DNA from: Caballeronia hypogeia
GTDB taxonomy: Bacteria > Pseudomonadota > Gammaproteobacteria > Burkholderiales > Burkholderiaceae
Direction of reading: 5' to 3'
Length of the DNA stretch: 64,000 bases
Assembly: GCF_001544875.2 (NCBI RefSeq)
Contig: NZ_FCOA02000015.1
Coordinates: 1 to 64,000 of the forward strand
Below, one piece after another: positions 35,081 to 43,339 of the stretch. The stretch's first letter is position 1, and every line of letters begins with the position of its first letter. The notes beneath the pieces were generated by a model that was not told the DNA's origin, ran no database searches, and worked only from the letters and a program-made list of their open reading frames with translations. Position numbers and translations under genes: made by a program.

Positions 35081-36364
35081 ATGATCGATTCGAAGTTGCC
35101 GAATTTCCGCGCGATGTCGCCCGCGCAGCGCCTCTCCCATATCGCGCAGGCGGCGGACCTCGACGACGCCGAACACGCGTTGCTCGCCAGGCCCGGCGCG
35201 CTGCCGCTCGACACCGCGAACGGCATGATCGAGAACGTCGTCGGCACGTTCGAATTGCCGATGGCGGTCGCCGGCTACTTCCAGATCAACGGTCGCGACG
35301 TGCTGGTGCCAATGGCCGTGGAAGAGCCGTCGATCGTCGCGGCGGCGTCGTTCATGGCGAAGCTCGCGCGCGACGCGGGCGGCTTCCGCACGTCGAGCAC
35401 CGGGCCGCTGATGCGCGCGCAGGTGCAGATCGTCGGCGTGTCGGATCCGTATGGCGCGCGGCTCGCGATCCTCAAGCATCGCGACGAACTGATCGAGATG
35501 GCCAACGCGCGCGACAAGGTGCTGATCGGTCTGGGCGGCGGCTGCCGCGATATCGAAGTGCATGTATTCCCGGACACGCCGCGCGGCGCGATGGTCGTCG
35601 CGCATCTGATCGTCGACGTGCGCGACGCGATGGGCGCGAACACCGTCAACACAATGGCGGAAACGGTCGCGGGCCGCATCGAGGAGATCACGGGCGGCAA
35701 GGTGCGATTGCGCATTCTTTCGAATCTCGCCGATCTGCGCCTTGCGCGCGCGCAAGTGCGCTACAGCGCCGCGACGCTGCAAACGAAGGAATACGCGGGC
35801 GAGGACGTGATCGCCGGCGTCGTCGATGCCTACCTCTTCGCCGCCATCGATCCGTACCGCGCCGCGACGCACAACAAGGGCATCATGAACGGCATCGATC
35901 CGGTGATCGTCGCGACCGGCAACGACTGGCGCGCGGTCGAAGCGGGCGCGCATGCCTACGCTAGCCGCGGCGGGCGCTATACGTCGTTGACGACGTGGGA
36001 AGTGGCGAACAACGGCGACCTCGTCGGCACGATCGAAATGCCAATGCCGGTCGGTCTCGTCGGCGGCGCAACCAAGACGCACCCGCTCGCGCGGCTCGCG
36101 CTGAAGATCATGAACGTGAGCTCGGCGCAGGAACTCGGCGAGATCGCCGTCGCGGTCGGGCTCGCGCAGAACATGGGCGCGTTGCGCGCGCTATCGACGG
36201 AAGGCATCCAGCGCGGCCACATGGCGCTGCACGCACGCAATATCGCGCTGGCGGCGGGCGCGAGCGGCGCGGATATCGACTGGGTCGTGAAGAAGATGGT
36301 CGCCGCGCGCAACGTGAGCGTCGATTACGGTATGAGCCTTCTGCAAGGACCGCGCGATGAATGA
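35081..36364 (+). CDS. mvaA: Degradative (class II) hydroxymethylglutaryl-CoA reductase
   Basis: Oxidises mevalonate to HMG-CoA in mevalonate catabolism. 427 residues, class II size. Residues matching the known Pseudomonas mevalonii active site are visible: Glu82 (VEEPSI), Lys266 (HNKGIMNGID), Asp282 and His380 (RGHMALHARNIA), each offset by one from E83, K267, D283 and H381. ENVVGTFELPMAVAGYF and DAMGANTVNTMAE are family signatures. AGGAAGACAC precedes the ATG. It overlaps the HMG-CoA lyase gene by 8 nt, and no sterol or isoprenoid synthesis genes are nearby, which supports a catabolic role. Confidence 0.96.
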   Translation: MIDSKLPNFRAMSPAQRLSHIAQAADLDDAEHALLARPGALPLDTANGMIENVVGTFELPMAVAGYFQINGRDVLVPMAVEEPSIVAAASFMAKLARDAGGFRTSSTGPLMRAQVQIVGVSDPYGARLAILKHRDELIEMANARDKVLIGLGGGCRDIEVHVFPDTPRGAMVVAHLIVDVRDAMGANTVNTMAETVAGRIEEITGGKVRLRILSNLADLRLARAQVRYSAATLQTKEYAGEDVIAGVVDAYLFAAIDPYRAATHNKGIMNGIDPVIVATGNDWRAVEAGAHAYASRGGRYTSLTTWEVANNGDLVGTIEMPMPVGLVGGATKTHPLARLALKIMNVSSAQELGEIAVAVGLAQNMGALRALSTEGIQRGHMALHARNIALAAGASGADIDWVVKKMVAARNVSVDYGMSLLQGPRDE

Positions 36365-37295
36365 CATGCCGAAGCGCGTGCGTATCGTCGAGGTCGGGCC
36401 GCGCGACGGCTTGCAGAACGAGCCGTCGCATGTGTCGGCCGAGGTGAAGGCGGCGCTCATCGAGCGCCTGATCGATGCAGGCGTGCGTTATGTCGAAGCC
36501 GCGTCGTTCGTGTCGCCGAAGTGGGTGCCGCAAATGGCCGATGGCGCGCAGGTGCTCGAACGCGTATCGGCGAAAGCGCGCGCAACCGGCACGACGCTCG
36601 CCGCGCTCGTGCCGAACATCAGGGGACTCGAAGCCGCGCTCGCATCGAGGGTCGATGAAATCGCGGTCTTCGCGGCGGCGTCGGAATCGTTCTCGCGGAA
36701 GAACATCAACTGCTCGATCGATGAAAGCATCGCGCGCTTCGAGCCGGTGATCGCGGCCGCGCGCGAGGCGAACGTGCGCGTTCGCGGCTACGTGTCGTGC
36801 GTGCTCGGCTGTCCGTTCGAAGGCGAGATCGCGCCGCAAGCGGTTGCGCGCGTCGCGAAAAAGCTCTTCGATTCGGGCTGTTACGAGATCAGTCTCGGCG
36901 ATACCATCGGCGCGGGCACGCCATCGAAGACGCAGGCGATGCTCGATGCGTGCATCGAGCATATTCCCGTCGCCGCGCTGGCCGGGCACTTTCACGACAC
37001 GTGGGGCATGGCCGCCGCGAACGTGCTCGCGGCATTGCAACGCGGCGTCGCCGTGTTCGACGCTTCGGTGTCCGGCATCGGCGGATGTCCGTATTCGCCG
37101 GGCGCGACGGGCAATGTCGCGACGGAGGACATCGTCTATCTGTGCGAGGGCATGGGCATCGAAACGGGCATCGACCTGGAGACGCTCGCGCAAGCCGGCG
37201 CGTACATTTCGACGGCATTAAAGCGGGAGACGTCATCGCGTGTAGCGCGCGCGCTCGAAGCACGACGCCGCCGGCAAGAAAAGCAGCGTATCTAA
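36357..37295 (+). CDS. Hydroxymethylglutaryl-CoA lyase
   Basis: Cleaves HMG-CoA to acetyl-CoA and acetoacetate, completing mevalonate breakdown. 312 residues, TIM-barrel HMGL-like family. The N-terminal RIVEVGPRDGLQNEPS supplies the catalytic Arg/Asp, and GIGGCPYSPGATGNVATED carries the signature Cys. The ATG lies 8 nt before the end of mvaA, so translation is coupled. The C-terminal tail is Arg/Lys-rich. Confidence 0.95.
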   Translation: MNDMPKRVRIVEVGPRDGLQNEPSHVSAEVKAALIERLIDAGVRYVEAASFVSPKWVPQMADGAQVLERVSAKARATGTTLAALVPNIRGLEAALASRVDEIAVFAAASESFSRKNINCSIDESIARFEPVIAAAREANVRVRGYVSCVLGCPFEGEIAPQAVARVAKKLFDSGCYEISLGDTIGAGTPSKTQAMLDACIEHIPVAALAGHFHDTWGMAAANVLAALQRGVAVFDASVSGIGGCPYSPGATGNVATEDIVYLCEGMGIETGIDLETLAQAGAYISTALKRETSSRVARALEARRRRQEKQRI

Positions 37296-37317
37296 CAACT
37301 CCATCCAAGGAGGAGAC

Positions 37318-37800
37318 ATGGAACAGCAACTCGCCGCGCACGAGCGCGGTCAGGCGCACTCGCTAAGCGCCGAGACAATGGACTACAAGCTTGTCGAAAT
37401 ATGGGGCGACACCGTCGACACGCGGCATCTCGCATGGTCGGTCGTGCTCGGCATCGCGATCAGCTATGGCGCGTTCGCGCTCGCGAATCGCGTGCTCGTC
37501 GCGTATGTGCCCGATGCCGCGATGGCCCGCGCCTACGCGATGCTCGTCGGTCTCGGCGGCTGTCTGATCGCGGGCGCGGTCTGCGCGAAGCTCTTCAGGC
37601 CGAAGCGCGAAGTGATCGAACAGGCGCACGGCGCGGCGGGCCGCGAAGAAGTGCTGAAACAGCTCGCGAGCGAGGCGGGCGGGCTCGGACGCGTCGCGGA
37701 CCTGCCGCCGGCGGTCGTATCGGAGATGAAGGAGCTCGGTCTTTACGAGCTATTCGCCGAGTATGAAAAACGCGACGAAAAACGCGAAGGAGCACGCTGA
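37318..37800 (+). CDS. Small two-helix membrane protein, partner of the downstream permease
   Basis: 160 residues with two predicted transmembrane helices (about 39-60, WSVVLGIAISYGAFALANRV, and 70-88, AYAMLVGLGGCLIAGAVCA) and an acidic/basic cytoplasmic tail. AAGGAGGAG precedes its ATG. Its stop abuts the next ATG (37800). By position it resembles the small TctB-type subunit of tripartite tricarboxylate transporters, but sequence similarity could not be judged. Probably the small subunit of the transporter for this operon. Confidence 0.75.
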   Translation: MEQQLAAHERGQAHSLSAETMDYKLVEIWGDTVDTRHLAWSVVLGIAISYGAFALANRVLVAYVPDAAMARAYAMLVGLGGCLIAGAVCAKLFRPKREVIEQAHGAAGREEVLKQLASEAGGLGRVADLPPAVVSEMKELGLYELFAEYEKRDEKREGAR

Positions 37801-39185
37801 TGGAACCGTTCGTCACTCAACTGCTCGTCGCGCTCGGCATGGGACTCATCGGCGCGATCGTGTTCTCGGGCATCGGCCTGATTTCCGGCACGGATGAAAC
37901 CACGACGCTCGCGCCGCTCACCTTGCTCGTCGTGCTGCTCGGCGTGCCGCCTGTCGGCGTGTTCTCGTTCTTCATGGCGGGCGCGGTGTCGAAGCACATG
38001 ACGCACGCCATTCCCACGGCGCTGCTTGGCATCCCCGGCGATACGCTCGCGACGCCCCTGCTGCAACAGGCGACGATGCTGCGCAATCTCGGCGTGCCGC
38101 ACATTGCGTTGCGCAAGATGATCTCGGGCGCGATCGTCGCGGCGTTCGTGGCCGTGCCGCTCGCGGTGCTTTTCGCCGTGCTGCTCGCGCCGTTCGGGCC
38201 GGTCATCACGAAGGCGGCGCCCTGGGTGTTTCTCGCGGCATCGATCTTCATTGCGTATTTCTCTTCGGGCCGCTGGGCTTCGGTGTTCCTGCTCGTGCCG
38301 TTCGTGCTGGTGATCGTCGGATTGCAGGCGCTGACGGGCAAGTACGGCGTGAAGCTGTCCGTGAGCTACTTCCTCGGCATCGCGATCGGGCCGCTCATCG
38401 CCGATCTGTTCTCGATTCTCTCGCCCGCGGATCGCGCCCGCATGCGTCGCGAACGCGTGCGTACGTTCTCGCTCGCGCCGGACGTGAAGGGCTGGAGCGG
38501 CTACTTCCCCAACCCGCTGAAAGTACTCGACGGCCAGCAACGCGGCTGGGTGGCGGCGACCGCGGCGGTATCGAGCGCGACGTTCGTGTTCAGCCCGGTC
38601 GCGATGACGGTCGTGCTCGGCGAACTCGTCGGCTCGCGCGTGAAGCATGCGTATCACCGGCTGACGACGGTGATCTCGGCACGCAACGGCGTGACTGAAG
38701 CGACGTACATCGCCGAGGCGCTGATTCCACTGATCGCGTTCGGCCTGCCGTTGAGCCCGGTCGCGGCCGGGCCCGCCGCGCCGCTTTTCAACGCACCGCC
38801 GCGCTTTTTTGTCGATACGGCCACGGGCCACATCAACAACCTGCACACGATGATGACGACGTGGCAGTTCCTCGGTTTCGGCCTGCTCGCGGTCGTGCTG
38901 GCGGCGCTCGTCGCGTATCCGCTGTCGATGAATTACGCGCATCGCGCGGCTTCGTTCGTCGCGAGGAAACTGAGTCACGAAGCGATCATCGCGACGTTCG
39001 TCGGCCTGATCGTCGTGATCAGCGTGTGGGAAGGGCAGTTGCTCGGCCTGCTCGTGATTCTGAGCGTCGGCTTGCTCGGCGGGTTGTTGTCGCGCAATTT
39101 CGGCTTCAACACCGGCGTGCAGTTCATGGGCTATTACACGGCGGTGTTGAGCGTGCCCGCGTTGACGAAGGCGTTTGGCGCATAA
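37800..39185 (+). CDS. TctA-like large permease, candidate mevalonate transporter
   Basis: 461-residue inner-membrane protein with about 11-12 hydrophobic segments. TctA-like features include long hydrophobic helices and Gly/Pro-rich turns (HAIPTALLGIPGDTLATPLL, FGLPLSPVAAGPAAPLF). It overlaps the small membrane protein gene by 1 nt. No periplasmic binding protein (TctC) gene is present in the operon. Position after mvaA and the lyase makes mevalonate or a related hydroxy acid the likely substrate; this is inference. Confidence 0.8.
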   Translation: MEPFVTQLLVALGMGLIGAIVFSGIGLISGTDETTTLAPLTLLVVLLGVPPVGVFSFFMAGAVSKHMTHAIPTALLGIPGDTLATPLLQQATMLRNLGVPHIALRKMISGAIVAAFVAVPLAVLFAVLLAPFGPVITKAAPWVFLAASIFIAYFSSGRWASVFLLVPFVLVIVGLQALTGKYGVKLSVSYFLGIAIGPLIADLFSILSPADRARMRRERVRTFSLAPDVKGWSGYFPNPLKVLDGQQRGWVAATAAVSSATFVFSPVAMTVVLGELVGSRVKHAYHRLTTVISARNGVTEATYIAEALIPLIAFGLPLSPVAAGPAAPLFNAPPRFFVDTATGHINNLHTMMTTWQFLGFGLLAVVLAALVAYPLSMNYAHRAASFVARKLSHEAIIATFVGLIVVISVWEGQLLGLLVILSVGLLGGLLSRNFGFNTGVQFMGYYTAVLSVPALTKAFGA

Positions 39186-39193
39186 CGGCAAAA

Positions 39194-39223
39194 GCGGCGC
39201 GCGTCTCTCGGAGAGCGCGCCGC
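39194..39223 (+). terminator. Strong stem-loop after the mevalonate operon
   Basis: GCGGCGCGC and GCGCGCCGC pair perfectly over 9 bp, extended by an inner TCTC/GAGA pairing, beginning 9 nt after the permease stop. There is no T-tract, so it may stabilise the mRNA end or act with Rho rather than terminate alone. Confidence 0.55.
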
Positions 39224-39382
39224 ATGTTGAGAGCGCTCCGGCAACGATGTCGGGGTGATCTTGCGAGCGTCCCTTCTCCGCCCGCCGTCAGCATATTCAC
39301 TTCCGCCACGCTGCCGCGATCGTGCGGCTTTGCAATCCGCGCCCTGTCGTTCGTCTTCTAGTGACACCGACCGGAGAGTGCG

Positions 39383-39850
39383 ATGAGCGGACGCGATTTC
39401 TTTGAGCAGAGGCCCCTTCCGGCCATCGACGGGTTGCGGATCGGAGAGTTGATCGGATTCAGCGGCGACGGCGCGTCGCCGCTCGTCGTCTATCCCGATC
39501 AGCCCGCGGGCACGGCGCTCGTCGCGCGAACGATCGTAGACCTGCGCGGCATGCATCTCGGTCGACAAGTGGCGCTGATGTTCGAAGCGGGCGATCCGAG
39601 CCGTCCGATCATCATCGGCTGTCTCTTTGGGTCCCAGGCCTGGCCGTTCGACGAAGCGCCCGCGCAGGTTGAGGTCGACGTCGACGGCAGACGGCTTGTC
39701 CTGACGACGAAAGAGGAAATGGTGCTGCGCTGCGGCAAGGCGAGCATCACGCTCATGTCCGACGGACAGGTCCGCATACGCGGTAGAAGTGTCCTGAGCA
39801 GTGCGTCCGGCACGAACCGCATCATTGGCGGATCTGTGCAGATCAACTGA
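39383..39850 (+). CDS. DUF6484-type T6SS-associated protein
   Basis: 155-residue first gene of the effector-delivery cassette. It has short beta-rich blocks (LIGFSGDGASPLVVYPDQ, DPSRPIIIGCLFGSQ) that recall the OB-fold/gp5 surface of VgrG, and an end (KASITLMSDGQVRIRGRSVL) like a VgrG C-terminal turn. Proteins of this type commonly precede TIGR02270 and DUF2169 genes in Burkholderiaceae. GGAGAG precedes the ATG. The next gene begins within the stop codon (TGATG). Confidence 0.7.
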   Translation: MSGRDFFEQRPLPAIDGLRIGELIGFSGDGASPLVVYPDQPAGTALVARTIVDLRGMHLGRQVALMFEAGDPSRPIIIGCLFGSQAWPFDEAPAQVEVDVDGRRLVLTTKEEMVLRCGKASITLMSDGQVRIRGRSVLSSASGTNRIIGGSVQIN

Positions 39851-41175
39851 TGCGCCCGGCCATGGAACCGATCGAAGCGGGCACGCTCAGACGGTCGCGA
39901 CCGCTGGCCGAGCCAGTCGCGCATACGGCGAGTGGCGCCTTGTTCAACGTGCTGGAGCAACATGTCGAAGACGCGGCCGCACTGCGCAAGATCCGCTCGC
40001 GCATCGTGCGCGCGCCGCACGTAAGACTTCCTGATCTGGCTCGATTCGACGAGCGCATCGCGGCGCACCTCGACGGCATTGCCGTAGCGGGCCGGGAAGG
40101 CGTACGCATGAGCATTCAGGCGCTCGAACGCGCGGGTAAGGGAGAGCTTTTCACCGCTGCCATCGGATGCATCGAGTGGCAGTCGAACCCGGCGATTCTG
40201 CGGCTGATCGCGCTCGGCCAGGCCGTGCCCGATGCCCGGCCCGGACTTCATTCGGCGTTCGGCTGGGTGAGCGCCCGCCGTCTCGCCGGCGTCGTCTCGA
40301 CGCTGCTGGCGGACGACGATCCGGCCACGCGGCTCGCCGGACTCGAAGGATGCCTGCAGCATCGCGTGAATCCGAAGCGGCATCTCGACACCGCGCTCGT
40401 CTCCGAAGACCCCGTATTGCGAGCCCGGGCGCTGCGTTGCGCCGGCGAGATCGGCCGCGTCGATCGGCTCGAGGCATGTCAGTCCTGTTTCGATGACCCG
40501 GACTCGTCGTGCCGATTCCATGCCGCCCGGTCCGCGCTGCTGCTCGGCGATCGCGAGGTGGCGCTCGATGTCATTCGCGACATCTCGCTCACGACTTCGA
40601 CCTTCGGCGATGCCGCGCTCGCGCTCGCGGTGAGTGTGCTTCCGGCTGCCGAGGCCCATCGCTGGCTGGAGCCGATCGCGGCACATCCGGAGGATGCGCG
40701 CAGGCTGATTCGCGCGATCGGCTTCACCGGCGATCCGCGTTATGTGCAATGGCTGATCGGCCATATGCGCGACGACCGCCTCGCCCGGCTCGCGGGCGAG
40801 AGCTTCAGCCTGATCACGGGCGCGGACCTCGTTGCGCTTCAGCTCGTGCGCCCGGTGCCGCCGGCGGCCACCACCGACGATGAGAACGATCTCGACGACG
40901 CGGCCCGGGAGGAAGACGATGGTGCGCCGTGGCCCGACCCCGACAAGACGGGCAAGTGGTGGGACGCAAACAAGGCGCGCATGCCCTGCAACGTGCGCCA
41001 TCTCATGGGCGCGTTGCCATCGAAAGCACAATGCATCGAGGTTTTGAGGCACGGCACGCAGCGGCAACGAGCAGCGGCGGCAATTCAGTTGCGCCTCGCC
41101 GATCCGCGCGGCGTGCTGTTCAATTGCGCCGCGCCTGCGTGGCGTCAGAGGCGCGTATTGCAGGCCATGGCGTGA
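39850..41175 (+). CDS. TIGR02270-family HEAT-repeat protein, T6SS accessory
   Basis: 441-residue cytoplasmic protein made largely of helical repeats (for example DDDPATRLAGLEGCL, SEDPVLRARALRCAGEIG and DSSCRFHAARSALLL). The C-terminal part has an acidic linker, the conserved WPDPDKTGKWW block and a final repeat. Function is not established; genes of this family recur in T6SS PAAR/DUF2169 cassettes, suggesting a loading or folding role. ATG 39850 overlaps the preceding stop by 1 nt; ATG 39862 is an alternative. Confidence 0.82.
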   Translation: MRPAMEPIEAGTLRRSRPLAEPVAHTASGALFNVLEQHVEDAAALRKIRSRIVRAPHVRLPDLARFDERIAAHLDGIAVAGREGVRMSIQALERAGKGELFTAAIGCIEWQSNPAILRLIALGQAVPDARPGLHSAFGWVSARRLAGVVSTLLADDDPATRLAGLEGCLQHRVNPKRHLDTALVSEDPVLRARALRCAGEIGRVDRLEACQSCFDDPDSSCRFHAARSALLLGDREVALDVIRDISLTTSTFGDAALALAVSVLPAAEAHRWLEPIAAHPEDARRLIRAIGFTGDPRYVQWLIGHMRDDRLARLAGESFSLITGADLVALQLVRPVPPAATTDDENDLDDAAREEDDGAPWPDPDKTGKWWDANKARMPCNVRHLMGALPSKAQCIEVLRHGTQRQRAAAAIQLRLADPRGVLFNCAAPAWRQRRVLQAMA

Positions 41176-41256
41176 CGGTCTTTCGAATCGGACGTTTGTG
41201 CATCGGACGGCGACGGTGATTTCGGCACTGTCGACGGCCTGACAGGAATCCAGGAC

Positions 41257-42270
41257 ATGTGGCGACTGACGAACGATACGAAGTACGCGGGCGGGCGAGT
41301 CTGGGGCCGCGACAAGGAAGGCGTTCACGAGTGGATCGTAGTCGTCAAGGGCACGTTCGACATTCTGTCAGACGGCAAACTGGTGCGGGCGGAGAAACAG
41401 GTGGAGCCGCTGCTCGTGGCCGAGTCCAACGGAGAGGACGGAAAGTCCAGCCTTCGATACGAAGCGGATCTGGTCGGTCCCAAACCGACTACCGACATAT
41501 TGCTGAACGGCACCGCCTATGCGCCGAAAGGCAGACCCGCAACGGAGTTTCTCGTTTCGCTGCGCGTCGCGGATGTGTACAAGCAAATCAAGGTCGTTGG
41601 CGATCGAACCTGGAAGCGCGGCCTGCTTGGCAACGGACCGTCGGGGGCGGCGCCGGTTGTCCGAGTGCCCATCGCGTACGAGCGCGCGTACGGAGGCTTC
41701 GATCAATCGGATCCCGACCCGATCAGGCAGCGCCTCGATACGCGCAATCCGGTCGGCTGCGGCCTGATTACCCGCGAGGGTTCGCCGGTGCCCAATTTCG
41801 AGTATCCGGCCGCAAGCATGGAAAAGGCCGGTCCGGCCGGCTTTGGCCCGCTGGCGAGTTACTGGTCGCCCCGGCGGGAGTGGCAGGGCACCTACGACGA
41901 CGTCTGGAAGAAGGGCCGCTTCCCGCTGCTGCCAGCGGATTGGGATCCACGATCATTGCTGTGCGCTCCAGCCGACCAGCGCCCTGCGCAACACTTGCGC
42001 GGCGGCGAACTGGTGGAACTGGAGAACCTGACGCCGGACGGCAAACTGAGCTTCCGGCTCCCCAAGATGTACTTCGGGTTCCGAACGATCATAGACAATC
42101 GCCTGGAGCGGCACAGCGGCAGGCTGGTGACGGTGATCATCGAGCCGGATTATCCGCGCGTCATCCTGGTTTGGCAGTCGGTGCTGGCGGTGCGCAACGA
42201 AGTCGATTACCTGGACGAAACGACCGTCACCGAGAAGCAATACCGCGGCAGCCAGGCATTCGATGGCTAA
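41257..42270 (+). CDS. DUF2169-domain T6SS effector adaptor
   Basis: DUF2169 proteins act as chaperone/adaptors that load PAAR-containing effectors on VgrG in several bacteria. The 337-residue protein carries the domain from the N-terminus (HEWIVVVKGTFDI, LVGPKPTTDILLNGTAYAP) through RVPIAYERAYGGFDQSDPD and YWSPRREWQGTYDDVW. Its ATG lies 81 nt after the previous stop, and its end overlaps the next gene by 8 nt. The PAAR-nuclease two genes downstream is its probable client. Confidence 0.88.
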   Translation: MWRLTNDTKYAGGRVWGRDKEGVHEWIVVVKGTFDILSDGKLVRAEKQVEPLLVAESNGEDGKSSLRYEADLVGPKPTTDILLNGTAYAPKGRPATEFLVSLRVADVYKQIKVVGDRTWKRGLLGNGPSGAAPVVRVPIAYERAYGGFDQSDPDPIRQRLDTRNPVGCGLITREGSPVPNFEYPAASMEKAGPAGFGPLASYWSPRREWQGTYDDVWKKGRFPLLPADWDPRSLLCAPADQRPAQHLRGGELVELENLTPDGKLSFRLPKMYFGFRTIIDNRLERHSGRLVTVIIEPDYPRVILVWQSVLAVRNEVDYLDETTVTEKQYRGSQAFDG

Positions 42271-43339
42271 CCCGATTCACATCGCCGGCGTCGGCGCGAG
42301 GACACCCGTGGGCTTGCAGGCAGCGTCCGCGGCGGCGGCTGTTCGGGCGGGAATTGCGGGCCTCATCGAGCATCCCTACATGGTCGATTGCACGGGCGCA
42401 CCGATGCCGTGCGCCCCCGATGCGCAAATCGATCCTGAAATCGTCGGGTCCGAGCGTTTTATTTTGTTGGCGGAAGGGGCGTTGCGCGAAGCGTGCGAGC
42501 CGCTCGAGGACGTCAGGCGGCAACAACTCGCGATACCTCTGTTCCTGGGCTTGCCGGAAATCCGCCCCGGCTTCCCGGAGCAGGATGCGCTCGCGATCCG
42601 ATCGGGAGTGGCGCGGTTCGAAGGGCTGCCGATCAGGCTTTCGGCAGTCACTGCATTCATCGAAGGGCATGCTTCCGGCCTGTCGGCTCTGACGGCGGCC
42701 GTCCGCCAATTGAACCAGGGCTCATTCGAGATGTGCCTCGTCGGTGGCGTGGAAAGTTATCTCAATGCGGACACCATGGAATGGCTCGATGAAAACCGGC
42801 AACTCGCCGGAACCGTTTCCCGCTCCGGATTTATTCCGGGGGAAGCAGCGGGCTTTTGCCTGGTCATGACCGATCAATGCCGGCGGCGACTCGGGTTGAA
42901 CAGTCTGGCGGCGGTGCAGGCATGTGCAATCGGCAAAGAAGCGAAGCTGATCAAGACACAGGACATATGCCTCGGGGAAGGACTATCCGCGACGGTACGC
43001 AACGCGTTGGACGGCGTGGTCCTGTCCGGTGAACGGATCACCGATATCTATTGCGACATAAACGGAGAGCGCTATCGCGGAGAGGAATGGGGATTCGTTT
43101 GTTTGCGGCACTCGAACTATTTCGACGATCCCCTCGACTACGTCTCGCCCGCCAACCTTTGGGGTGATGTGGGTGCGGCATCGGCGCCGTTATTCATGAT
43201 GCTTGCCTGCCAGGCCACCGCGCGGGGTTATGCGAAAGGGCCGCGCACGATGCTCTGGGTGAGTTCGGAAAAGGGTTTGCGCGCCGCGGCGGTGCTTGAA
43301 ACGGAGGCCGCGCCAAAGCCTAAGGGGTACTCGCGATGA
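42263..43339 (+). CDS. Beta-ketoacyl-synthase-like protein of the T6SS cassette (probably non-catalytic)
   Basis: 358-residue thiolase-fold protein. ITFIHIAGVGARTPVG-type N-terminus (actual IHIAGVGARTPVGLQ) and FIPGEAAGFCLVM match ketoacyl synthases. The nucleophile position, normally TACSTS-like, reads EGHASG (134-139) with no Cys, so condensing activity is unlikely. Such proteins recur between DUF2169 and DUF4150 genes, where they may assist effector maturation or loading. It overlaps its neighbours by 8 nt upstream and by ATGA downstream, giving tight coupling to both. Confidence 0.82.
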   Translation: MANPIHIAGVGARTPVGLQAASAAAAVRAGIAGLIEHPYMVDCTGAPMPCAPDAQIDPEIVGSERFILLAEGALREACEPLEDVRRQQLAIPLFLGLPEIRPGFPEQDALAIRSGVARFEGLPIRLSAVTAFIEGHASGLSALTAAVRQLNQGSFEMCLVGGVESYLNADTMEWLDENRQLAGTVSRSGFIPGEAAGFCLVMTDQCRRRLGLNSLAAVQACAIGKEAKLIKTQDICLGEGLSATVRNALDGVVLSGERITDIYCDINGERYRGEEWGFVCLRHSNYFDDPLDYVSPANLWGDVGAASAPLFMMLACQATARGYAKGPRTMLWVSSEKGLRAAAVLETEAAPKPKGYSR

